From Wenzhouxiangella sp042310355 (lineage in GTDB: Bacteria; Pseudomonadota; Gammaproteobacteria; Xanthomonadales; Wenzhouxiangellaceae), in contig NZ_JBHJMR010000013.1 of NCBI RefSeq assembly GCF_042310355.1, positions 1-64,000 of the forward strand: a DNA stretch of 64,000 nucleotides, read 5' to 3'. Below are positions 53,549-61,416 of the stretch, one piece after another. Position 1 is the stretch's first letter. Every line of letters begins with the position of its first letter. Under the pieces are notes generated by a model. It was not told the DNA's origin, ran no database searches, and worked only from the letters and a program-made list of their open reading frames with translations. The position numbers and the translations under genes are program-made.

Positions 53549-55520
53549 TCAGGCGCAGTCTCGCCTCCCCCACCGGGCGGATCTCGGCGCGGTCGCCCAG
53601 GGCGTTTTCCAGCGCCTGCAGGGCCGCTTCCGGCTCGCGCGCGTCCTGCCAGCGATTGACCAGCCCCAGAACCTCGCCGACCGTCTCGATCCTTACCTGC
53701 CCGAGCCAGACCGGGATATCGCCGGGCTGAAGCCGAGTGCCGGAAGCCCAAAGCCGCAGCACCTCGCGCCGCCCGTCGTCGCGGTCGCGGACCAGGATCA
53801 GGTTCTCGGGCTTACCGGCGAAATCGCGCGCCAGATGCGGCAACCGGTCCGGGTCCGGACGCACGCTGAGCAATGCCGCCCAGCGCAACGAGCGAGCTTG
53901 CGGTTTGCGCCAGCCCGAATCAGCCAGGCGTTCGACCAGCCAGGCGCGCGAGCCGGCGTACTGAAAATCGAAGCGCTGGCTCTCGGCGAGGCCCAGGCGC
54001 GAGCGCCGCGCCGGCAGGTCCTGCCAGCCGCCGGCCTGCCAGGCGTTGGCCGAAATGCTCTGGCGCGGCAGTTCGAGCCGCGTGGCGTCGGCAAGCCGCT
54101 GGTAGCCGCCGTCGAGCTGGAAAGCCGTCACCGAGACCAGCAAACCGTAGAACAACAGCGCCAGCATGCCCGGATGCCGCCGCGGCAGGGAACGCTGCCG
54201 ATAGCCGATACCCACCAGGGCCAGCCAGCCGCCGCCCAGGGCGAGCGCGGCGGCCAGGCCCAGCGGCGTGACCAGGCCCAGGTAGAAGCTGGCGAATGCG
54301 ACCAGGGACAGCAGCACCGTGTTGACCAGGTAAGCCCACTTGCGGTGGACCGCGCGCAGGTCCTTGGCCACCATGACGGCGAAAAAGCCCAGCAACACCG
54401 TGGCCAGCGTCAGCCCGCGATGCGGCACCTCGCCGTAGCCGGGCGCGGCCCCGGGCGCCGGGAAGAGAAAACCCAGCCAGGCATTGAGCAGCTCGGCGAG
54501 CAGCCAGCCGCCGGCGGTGGCCGCCAGCCAGTGCGCGGCGGCGTTGCCGCGCCCGAGCGCCAGCATGAGCAAGGCCATCGTGCCGGCAACCACGGCCAGC
54601 ACGCGAAGATCGCCGGCGAAGGCGATCGTGATCATGACCGGGTCGGCCACGTGGTTGCGCAGGCTGGTCGCCAGTGAAGCCAGCTGCCGCTCGGCGTCCA
54701 GCGTGCCGGCGGCGAACGGCGCGGCGATGATCACGGCAAGCAGCACCGACAGGCACCCCAGCAGAAACAAGCCGAGCAGGGTCACCGAAAGCAGCTCCCG
54801 CCGCCCGGGCCCCGTTCCGAACAGCGGCTCGACCCAGCGGCCGATCAGGGGGTGATCGCTCGACCAGCGGATCAGGCTGCGCAGCCACCAGCTGCTGCGC
54901 CGGGCCGTATAGGTATAGATCACGCGGGTCGCCCAAACCACACCCCACAGCACCAGCAGCAGCGCGACCAGCACGACGGCCAGCCGCCCGGCGAATTCCG
55001 CGGCCAGCTCGAGCGAAGCCCCGAACAGCAGCCCTGGCAGCATGTAGATCGGCACCCATATGGCGCAGGCCGGAATGGTGGCCAGCAGCATGGTGCGCGG
55101 TGGCAGGTTCATCGCACCCGCGACCAAGGCGCTGACCGGGCGGGTCGGGCCGAGCAGCCGCCCGAAGAAAACGCCCTTGCCGCCGTGGCGAATCATCGCC
55201 GCGCGAACCCGGGCCATCAGGTCGGGATGACGACGTAGCAGGGGCCAGCCATCGATACGCTCACGATAGTGGCGGCCGATCCAGTAGCTGGTCCAGTCGC
55301 CGCCGAGCGCGCCGAAGAAGGCCGCCAGCCAGCACCACATGAACAGCGCAAGATCACCGCTGGCGACCGCGCCGATAACGAACAGCAGCACCACGCCCGG
55401 CAGCAGCAGGCCGAGCAGCGCCACCGACTCGAGGAACGCGAACACCGCCGACATGGCAATGAGCCAACCCGAATGGGACTGGACCAGCTCGAAGGTTCGG
55501 TCGATCAGCGTCGTTTCCAT
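53511..55520 (-). CDS. DedA / PAP2-like / LssY-type membrane protein with an eroded phosphatase core
   Basis: This 669-aa inner-membrane protein has a DedA domain (about 1-200) with SVALLGLLLPGVVLLFVIGA, GDWTSYWIGRHYRERIDG and FFGRLLGPTRPVSALVAGAM. A PAP2-like multi-helix part (about 230-460) follows, then an LssY C-terminal domain (about 480-660). DedA proteins flip lipid carriers, and PAP2 enzymes remove phosphate from lipid phosphates. In the PAP2 part the expected PSGH is VPHRG, and the SR-x5-H-x3-D position reads FASFYLGLVTPLG, so the catalytic His, Arg and Asp are gone. The protein is therefore probably not a phosphatase through this domain. Confidence 0.82.
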   Translation of the reverse strand: METTLIDRTFELVQSHSGWLIAMSAVFAFLESVALLGLLLPGVVLLFVIGAVASGDLALFMWCWLAAFFGALGGDWTSYWIGRHYRERIDGWPLLRRHPDLMARVRAAMIRHGGKGVFFGRLLGPTRPVSALVAGAMNLPPRTMLLATIPACAIWVPIYMLPGLLFGASLELAAEFAGRLAVVLVALLLVLWGVVWATRVIYTYTARRSSWWLRSLIRWSSDHPLIGRWVEPLFGTGPGRRELLSVTLLGLFLLGCLSVLLAVIIAAPFAAGTLDAERQLASLATSLRNHVADPVMITIAFAGDLRVLAVVAGTMALLMLALGRGNAAAHWLAATAGGWLLAELLNAWLGFLFPAPGAAPGYGEVPHRGLTLATVLLGFFAVMVAKDLRAVHRKWAYLVNTVLLSLVAFASFYLGLVTPLGLAAALALGGGWLALVGIGYRQRSLPRRHPGMLALLFYGLLVSVTAFQLDGGYQRLADATRLELPRQSISANAWQAGGWQDLPARRSRLGLAESQRFDFQYAGSRAWLVERLADSGWRKPQARSLRWAALLSVRPDPDRLPHLARDFAGKPENLILVRDRDDGRREVLRLWASGTRLQPGDIPVWLGQVRIETVGEVLGLVNRWQDAREPEAALQALENALGDRAEIRPVGEARLRLISRLPRRHPRAD

Positions 55521-55608
55521 GGCCGATGGCTGCGGACGGGCCCGTGCGAAGGCGGCCCGTGTTCCTTAGGATATGCTTTCAGTTTCGCATTAGAGGACAC
55601 ACGAAGCC

Positions 55609-56430
55609 ATGACTGCATCGCTCGCGGGCAAGACCCTGTTCATCTCCGGCGCCTCGCGCGGCATCGGCCTGGCCATCGCGCTCAAGGCGGCCGCCGACGG
55701 CGCCAACGTGGCCGTCGCGGCCAAGACCGACCGGCCCCACCCGAAGCTGCCCGGCACGATTCACACCGCCGCCGAGGAAATCGAGGCCGCCGGCGGAAAC
55801 GCCCTGCCGTTGAAGCTCGACATCCGCGACGAGGACGCCGTGCGTGAAGCCATGGCGAAGACCGCCGAGACCTTCGGCGGCATCGACGTTCTCGTCAATA
55901 ACGCCTCGGCGATCTACCTCGCGCCCACGCCGGACGTGCCCATGAAACGCTACGACCTGATGCACGGCGTCAACACCCGCGGCACTTTCGTTTGCTCGCA
56001 GGCCGCGCTGCCGTACCTAAAGCAGTCCGACAACCCGCATATCCTGAACCTGTCGCCGCCGCTGAACATGGAACCCAAATGGTTCGCCCCGCACGTGGCC
56101 TACACCATGGCCAAGTACGGCATGAGCATGTGCGTGCTGGGCATGGCCGAGGAGTTCCGCGCCGACGCCATCGGGGTCAACGCGCTGTGGCCGAAAACGG
56201 TCATCGCCACCGCCGCCCTGGCCATGCTGGGCGACGCGGTCAAGCCCGAGAATTGCCGCAAGCCCGAAATCCTGGCCGACACCGCCCACTGGATCCTCAC
56301 CCAACCCGCGGGCGAGGTGACGGGCAACTTCTTCATCGACGAGGACGTGCTCGAAAAGATGGGCGTGAGCGACCTGGATCAGTACGCCGTCGAGCCGGGC
56401 AAGGACCTGCTGCCGGATCTCTTCCTTTGA
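55609..56430 (+). CDS. Short-chain dehydrogenase (HSDL2-like)
   Basis: This 273-aa Rossmann oxidoreductase has LFISGASRGIGLAIALKAAA (TGxxxGxG with S for T), DVLVNNASAIYLAPTPD, the catalytic AYTMAKYGMSMCVLGMAEEF with Tyr and Lys, and an unusual NLSPPLNMEPKWFAPHVAYT serine stretch. The long insert AKTDRPHPKLPGTIHTAAEE is typical of the hydroxysteroid-dehydrogenase-like HSDL2 subfamily. The substrate is unknown. The ATG at 55609 is preceded by GAGGACAC. Monocistronic. Confidence 0.85.
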   Translation: MTASLAGKTLFISGASRGIGLAIALKAAADGANVAVAAKTDRPHPKLPGTIHTAAEEIEAAGGNALPLKLDIRDEDAVREAMAKTAETFGGIDVLVNNASAIYLAPTPDVPMKRYDLMHGVNTRGTFVCSQAALPYLKQSDNPHILNLSPPLNMEPKWFAPHVAYTMAKYGMSMCVLGMAEEFRADAIGVNALWPKTVIATAALAMLGDAVKPENCRKPEILADTAHWILTQPAGEVTGNFFIDEDVLEKMGVSDLDQYAVEPGKDLLPDLFL

Positions 56431-56483
56431 TGCGTTGTCGCGTCCCCTGGATTGGGGGCACTAGTTGTGGCGTACTGATTGGC

Positions 56484-56652
56484 TTCTCGCAAAGGCGCCA
56501 AGGCGCCAAGGCGCAATGTACGCAATGGAAGACGAGAATTTAAAGAGATTGGATAGTACTGCGTGATCGGGCCGATGATAACTGTTTCAGACCTGAGTCC
56601 ATTCTCTTTTCCTTTCCTTTGCGCCCTTAGCGCCATTGCGCCTTTGCGAGAA
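56484..56652. repeat. Periodic-arm inverted repeat, GCCAAGGC octamer type
   Basis: The left arm (56484-56516) reads TTCTCGC then octamers AAAGGCGC, CAAGGCGC, CAAGGCGC. The right arm (56618-56652) is the imperfect inverse ending GCGCCTTTGCGAGAA. The central 100 bases are unremarkable. It occupies most of the gap between the SDR and gltA genes, which converge here, and could act as a bidirectional terminator by forming a hairpin. Confidence 0.7.
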
Positions 56653-56659
56653 AATCGTT

Positions 56660-57952
56660 TTAATTACGGCGATCTATCGCCACATAGTCGCGTTCGCCGG
56701 CGCCGGTGTAGACCTGGCGCGGGCGCCCGATGCGATGCGGGGTGGCGGACTGTTCGAGCCACTGGCTGACCCAGCCGACGGTGCGGCCGATGGCGAACAT
56801 GGCGGTGAACATGCTGGTCGGGATGCCCAGGGCCTTGTAGATGATGCCCGAGTAGAAATCGACGTTCGGGTAGAGCTTGCGTTCGACGAAGTAGTCGTCT
56901 TCCAGGGCGATCCTCTCGAGCTCCATCGCCAGGTCGAGCAATTCATCCTTCTGGCCGAGATCCTCGAGCACCTCGTGGCAGGCCTTGCGGATGATGGTCG
57001 CGCGCGGATCGAAGTTTTTGTAGACGCGGTGACCAAAGCCCATCAGGCGGAACGGGTCGTTCTTGTCCTTGGCCTTGTCGACGTACTTGCCGACCTGGTC
57101 GACGCTGCCGATCTCATTGAGCATGTTGAGCACGGCTTCGTTGGCGCCGCCGTGGGCCGGGCCCCAGAGTGCGGCGATACCGGCGGCGGTGCAGGCATAC
57201 GGATTGGCCCCGGTCGAGCCCACCAGGCGCACGGTCGAGGTCGAGGCGTTCTGTTCGTGGTCGGCGTGCAGGATGAACAGCAGGTCCAGCGCCCGGGCGG
57301 CGACCGGGTTGACCTCGTAGTCCTCGGCCGGCACCGAGAACATCATGTGCAAGAAGCGCTCGGAGTAATTCAGCGAGTTGCGCGGGTAGGCGCTCGGCCA
57401 GCCCATGTAGTGGCGGTAGGCGGCGGCGGCAATCGTCGGCATCTTGGCGATCAGGCGCTTGGCCGCCAGGTCGCGCTGCTCGGGATCACTGACGTCGAGC
57501 TTGTCGTGGTAGAAGGCCGCCATCGAGCCGACCACGCCGGACAGGATGGCCATCGGGTGCGCATTGTAATGGAAGCCCGAGATGAAATTGTTCAGCTTCT
57601 CGTGGACCATCGTGTGATAGGTGATGTCGCGGTCGAAGGCGGCAAAATCGTCGCTCGACGGCAGTTCGCCGTAGAGCAGCAGGTAGGCCACTTCGAGGAA
57701 GCTGGAATGCTCCGCCAGCTGATCGATCGGATAGCCGCGATAGCGCAGGATGCCGGCGTTGCCGTCGATGTAGGTGATGTCGCTCTTGCAGCTGGCCGTC
57801 GAACCGTAGCCCGGATCGTAGGTGAAATACCCCAGTTCGGAATGCAGCCTGCTGATGTCGAGGGTTGGGTCCCCCTCGGTACCGGCGACAACCGGCAGGT
57901 CGAGGGTCTTTCCGGATTCGTGATCAGTCAGGGTGAGTTTGCGTTCGGACAC
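56660..57952 (-). CDS. gltA: Citrate synthase
   Basis: This 430-aa type II citrate synthase condenses oxaloacetate and acetyl-CoA. It shows TLDISRLHSELGYFTYDPGY, GILRYRGYPIDQLAEHSSFL, the catalytic His in ILHADHEQNASTSTVRLVGS, ALWGPAHGGANEAVLNML, and MGFGHRVYKNFDPRATI. The active-site Asp lies in YPNVDFYSGII. I chose the GTG at 57952 because AAGGAGAG stands 5 bases ahead and the protein then starts SERKLTLTDHESG as in relatives; the frame stays open to 58048. Confidence 0.95.
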   Translation of the reverse strand: MSERKLTLTDHESGKTLDLPVVAGTEGDPTLDISRLHSELGYFTYDPGYGSTASCKSDITYIDGNAGILRYRGYPIDQLAEHSSFLEVAYLLLYGELPSSDDFAAFDRDITYHTMVHEKLNNFISGFHYNAHPMAILSGVVGSMAAFYHDKLDVSDPEQRDLAAKRLIAKMPTIAAAAYRHYMGWPSAYPRNSLNYSERFLHMMFSVPAEDYEVNPVAARALDLLFILHADHEQNASTSTVRLVGSTGANPYACTAAGIAALWGPAHGGANEAVLNMLNEIGSVDQVGKYVDKAKDKNDPFRLMGFGHRVYKNFDPRATIIRKACHEVLEDLGQKDELLDLAMELERIALEDDYFVERKLYPNVDFYSGIIYKALGIPTSMFTAMFAIGRTVGWVSQWLEQSATPHRIGRPRQVYTGAGERDYVAIDRRN

Positions 57953-58091
57953 CGGGGCTCTCCTTGGGAAAACGTTGACGGGAAACGTTGACGGCGGGCG
58001 CGGCCACAGTACCGCGCCGTACGGAACTCCGTAGTATCGCATATTCATGTGAGCCGATCAGCGCCCGAGGCTTTCGTGCTCGACCGCCGGT

Positions 58092-58880
58092 ATGGATAAT
58101 GACGGGCTGAATTCTCGACCGACGCAGGGGGTCATTCGCTTGTTCTCACGCCGACGAATCATTTCCTGGCTCTTCTTCGGCAGCCTGATCGTGCTGGCGG
58201 TTTCCTGGTTCAACCGCGACGATTTCGACCCGGACATGTGGGTCCACCCGGCCGTGGCCGACGAGCCGCGGCAGAGCCCGGTCGAGGAGCCCGAGTTCAC
58301 CACCCGGGCGAACGACGTCGAGTACGTTGTGCGCCCCCGGTACCGCTATGAGCTGACCGGGCTGGTGGTGTCCTTCAAGCGCTTCTCGCAGGACTATGGC
58401 CTGCACAAGCGCTGGAACGATTTCATCAACATCGCCGACGTCTGCGTGGTCTGGGGCTCGAACGCCACGGACCTGGACCTCAACGCCTTCGACTTCTGGA
58501 ACGGCGAGTTCACCTGCACCTACCGCACCAGAGACGAATCGGCCTGGCACAGTTTCGACAAGACCAAGCTGTCGAACAACCACCTCATCACCGACGACCC
58601 GCGGGTGCGCGACCGCATCGACGAGCTCGAGGTCGGCGATCAGATACGCCTGAGCGGCTGGCTGGCCGAGTATGGCGAACCCGGCGGTCCGTTCCGCGAG
58701 ACCTCCACCACGCGCACTGACACCGGCGATGGCGCCTGCGAGACGGTCTACGTCGCCGAAATGGACATCCTCGGCTCGATGAGCACGATCTGGCGCAAGC
58801 TGTTCTGGCTGGCAGCCGCCGGGCTGCTGGCCAGCATCATCCTGTGGTTCCGCACCCCGCATCATCAACTCAGGCGCTGA
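58092..58880 (+). CDS. Unknown membrane-anchored protein
   Basis: This 262-aa protein has an N-terminal membrane helix (IISWLFFGSLIVLAVSWF) and a C-terminal one (LFWLAAAGLLASIILWF), so the middle about 190 residues face the periplasm or the cytosol as a loop. That loop has a mixed alpha/beta look, with YRYELTGLVVSFKRFSQDYG, NIADVCVVWGSNATDLDLNA, FDFWNGEFTCTYRT and LEVGDQIRLSGWLAEYGEPG. The last resembles an OB-fold strand pair. I recognise no named family. It lies between gltA, on the other strand, and a secreted-protein gene. Confidence 0.55.
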   Translation: MDNDGLNSRPTQGVIRLFSRRRIISWLFFGSLIVLAVSWFNRDDFDPDMWVHPAVADEPRQSPVEEPEFTTRANDVEYVVRPRYRYELTGLVVSFKRFSQDYGLHKRWNDFINIADVCVVWGSNATDLDLNAFDFWNGEFTCTYRTRDESAWHSFDKTKLSNNHLITDDPRVRDRIDELEVGDQIRLSGWLAEYGEPGGPFRETSTTRTDTGDGACETVYVAEMDILGSMSTIWRKLFWLAAAGLLASIILWFRTPHHQLRR

Positions 58881-58966
58881 GGCGGCGGCGTTGACGCGCG
58901 CCCGACGGTTCGCTACGGTGCGGAAGCATAAGGGGCGAGATTCAACCACACAAAGGATGAACCGCC

Positions 58967-60073
58967 ATGAACAGAATCACACTTCAAGCGCTAGCGGCCG
59001 CCGCGCTCCTGGCGGCAGGCATTTGCCAGGCCAGACCGATCGACGCGGATATGACCGGCAACTGGTACGTCCCCTCCCAGGTCGGTCACGGGCTGCAGAT
59101 CGAAGTGATCGACCTGAGCACGGCCGTGGTCGCCTGGTACACCTTCGACTCCGAAGGCAACCCGATCTGGCTGATGGGAACCGGCGAAATCGAGGGCGAC
59201 ACGCTGCGCGCCGAACTCCGCGACTACCGCGGCACACGCTTCCCGCCGGACTTCGACACCGACAGCATCGACGGCCGCCACTGGGGCGATGTCATCGTGC
59301 GCCGCACGGACTGCGACTCGGCCGCCCTGTCCTACACGCCGGCGGACGGCATTTACCAGCCGGCCGAGTATCCGCTCGAGCGGGTAACCCGGATCGACGG
59401 CTCGCACTGCAGCGAGACGGTTCAGTGGGCGCAGGAGCGCCGCTGGAAACCGGCCTCCGAATCACATGCCTTCGAGGCGCTCTTTCTCGACTATCCCGCC
59501 GGTGACGAGGCGAACTTTGACTTCGGCTTCGAGTGGAGCCCGCTGCCCGAACCCTGGCAAGCGCTTGCCGGGCTGCGCGTCAGCGGCAATAACCGCTCGG
59601 ACGACCTGATGATGGTCGTCATGCGCCCCGTCGACGGACTGCAGCCAGAAACGCGCTATCGCGTGGGCCTGGAGATGCAGTTCGCGACCAATGAACCGTC
59701 GGGTTGCGCCGGCGTGGGCGGTGCACCGGGCGAGTCGGTGTATATGCGACTCGGCGCAGCCGGCGAAAAACCGGACTACACCGTCGTCGACGGCTACCGG
59801 CGCGCCACGCTGGACCTTGGCCAGCAGGCGGCACCGGGCGAGCGCGCCCTGAGCGCCGGCGACATGGCCAACGGCGCCGACGAAACCTATTGCAGCGGCC
59901 CGGACGCCCCCTGGCGGCTCAAGCGCGTTTCCACGGCCGGCCAGGAGTTCTCGGTCACCAGCGACGAAACCGGCCGCATCTGGGTGTACGGCTTGAGCGA
60001 CTCGGGCTTCGAGGCCACCACGACCTGGTACCTGACGGAGTTCGTGGTACGGCTGGCCGAGGCCGGCTCTTAA
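58967..60073 (+). CDS. Secreted protein with a GNWY-type domain, function unknown
   Basis: This 368-aa protein has a clear Sec signal peptide (NRITLQALAAAALLAAGICQ, cleaving near CQARP). The domain starting MTGNWYVPSQVGHGLQIEVI has the GNW-[YF]-x-P-x-Q-x-GHG signature that I associate with uncharacterised extracellular proteins of gammaproteobacteria. Three cysteine pairs suggest disulfides. The second half (about 170-368) reads as a beta-sandwich, with VSGNNRSDDLMMVVMRP and YRVGLEMQFATN, possibly a carbohydrate-binding-like fold. No catalytic residues stand out. Confidence 0.55.
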   Translation: MNRITLQALAAAALLAAGICQARPIDADMTGNWYVPSQVGHGLQIEVIDLSTAVVAWYTFDSEGNPIWLMGTGEIEGDTLRAELRDYRGTRFPPDFDTDSIDGRHWGDVIVRRTDCDSAALSYTPADGIYQPAEYPLERVTRIDGSHCSETVQWAQERRWKPASESHAFEALFLDYPAGDEANFDFGFEWSPLPEPWQALAGLRVSGNNRSDDLMMVVMRPVDGLQPETRYRVGLEMQFATNEPSGCAGVGGAPGESVYMRLGAAGEKPDYTVVDGYRRATLDLGQQAAPGERALSAGDMANGADETYCSGPDAPWRLKRVSTAGQEFSVTSDETGRIWVYGLSDSGFEATTTWYLTEFVVRLAEAGS

Positions 60074-60509
60074 GTCGGGGCCACGTCCTCGACGGAGGAC
60101 ATTGCGGATATCGTCACTGGCATCTGACGCGTGACCCCAATCCGATCGGGGTCGCCGGTGTTCCGGGGGCGCGGCACTTCCTTCGGCGCCGGGTGGGTTG
60201 GGCCCACCGGGCGCTGTGGTGGCCTCGACAATTCAAAGGCGTTTCGCCCGCCTGCTTCGCAGGCTGATGGCGAGTACCTTTTTTCCAAAGCGAAAAAAGG
60301 CACCAAAAATCGCTTTTCAACTTCAAAGTCCAACGCTCGGTTATCTCAGGAGCTTGGTCACTGTGGGGGCTGCCCCCTTCGCGGAGCGGGCTTCGCGAAG
60401 ACTCGGTCGGAGGATCTGGTGGCGCTAGCGGGACTGGGACGAAGCCCGCACGAGAACGGCCCGGCTTCGAAGGTGGCGCGCGCTGCGCGCGCGGGGCTTG
60501 GTCCAGGCG

Positions 60510-60583
60510 CGTAGGATGCGTGGAGGCCCGTAGGGCCGTAACGCATCGGCTGATGCGTTGCGCTTCGCTCCACGCATCCTACG
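60510..60583. repeat. REP-like palindrome, copy 1
   Basis: This 74-base near-perfect palindrome begins CGTAGGATGCGTGGAG and ends CTCCACGCATCCTACG. The GTAG head and internal GATGCGT/ACGCATC pairing are typical of REP sequences mobilised by RAYT tyrosine transposases. No RAYT gene is in this window. Confidence 0.75.
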
Positions 60584-60694
60584 ATTCTCGGTCGGAGTAT
60601 CAGGTGGCGCTAGCAGAAATGGGACGAAGCCCGCACGAGGACGGCTCGGCTTCGAAGGTGGCGCGCTGCGCGCGCCGGGGGCTTAATCCAGGAG

Positions 60695-60768
60695 CGTAGG
60701 ATGCGTGGAGGCCCGTAGGGCCGTAACGCATCGGCCGATGCGTTGCGCTTCGCTCCACGCATCCTACG
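60695..60768. repeat. REP-like palindrome, copy 2
   Basis: This is the same 74-base palindrome with one base changed at the centre (CGGCCGATG instead of CGGCTGATG), heading the first full 256-base tandem unit. Confidence 0.75.
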
Positions 60769-60950
60769 ATTCTCCCCAACCGCGCAGATGGCGCGCGCAG
60801 AGCGCGCGGGGGTCAATCCGGAGCGCAAGCCCGGGATCCCTCCCATGGCCACTTTCGGAAACGATCCCGGGCACCACGCGACCAGCCGGGCCCTCGCGAA
60901 GCCCGCTCACCGAAGGGGCCAGCCCCCACAGTCGCCAAGCTCCTGGCGAA

Positions 60951-61024
60951 CGTAGGATGCGTGGAGGCCCGTAGGGCCGTAACGCATCGGCTGATGCGTT
61001 GCGCTTCGCTCCACGCATCCTACG
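60951..61024. repeat. REP-like palindrome, copy 3
   Basis: This copy appears identical to copy 1 over 74 bases and heads the second 256-base tandem unit. The unit spacing (256 bases from copy 2) points to tandem duplication rather than independent insertion. Confidence 0.75.
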
Positions 61025-61416
61025 ATTCTCCCCAACCGCGCAGATGGCGCGCGCAAAGCGCGCGGGGGTCAATCCGGAGCGCAAGCCCGGGATTCCTCCC
61101 ATGGCCCCTTTCGGAAACGATCCAGGGCACCACGCGACCAGCCGGGTCCTCGCGAAGCCCGCTCACCGAAGGGGCCAGCCCCCACAGTCGTCAAGCTCCT
61201 GAGGTAACCGAGCGTTGGACTTTGAAGTTGAAAAGCGATTTTTGGTGCCTTTTTTCGCTTTGGAAAAAAGGTACTCGCCATCAGCCTGCGAAGCAGGCGG
61301 GCGAAACGCCTTTGACGTGTCGAGGCCACCTCCACGCCCGGTGGCACCAACCTCACCCGAGCCCCAACACCCAAAGCCCCCACCAAAAAACCAAAACACC
61401 AAAGAACCATCCGGCG

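Larger units (their letters stand above)
60218..61330. repeat. 1.1-kb composite repeat: long inverted arms with tandem palindrome core
   Basis: The arms at 60218-60400 and 61149-61330 are about 183 bases each and inverted. Shared landmarks are GGTGGCCTCGAC, the TACCTTTTTTCCAAAGCG stretch, and CAACGCTCGGTTA. Between them lie three 74-base GTAG-headed palindromes (60510, 60695, 60951) set in a unit of about 256 bases repeated twice (60695-60950 and 60951-61206), with a partial third copy. The block fills nearly all of the 1343-base gap between the secreted-protein gene and recG. No protein-coding signal is convincing; the long reading frames across it simply translate the arms. It looks like a REP-type expansion inside a larger non-coding mobile repeat. 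Confidence 0.85.

Noticed and set aside
60198..61410. Long reading frames across the 60.2-61.4 kb repeat, including one of 751 codons that continues into recG antisense
   Set aside because: They translate the inverted arms and tandem units; the same peptides appear on both strands from the two arms. No conserved domain, and the recG part is antisense to a certain gene.
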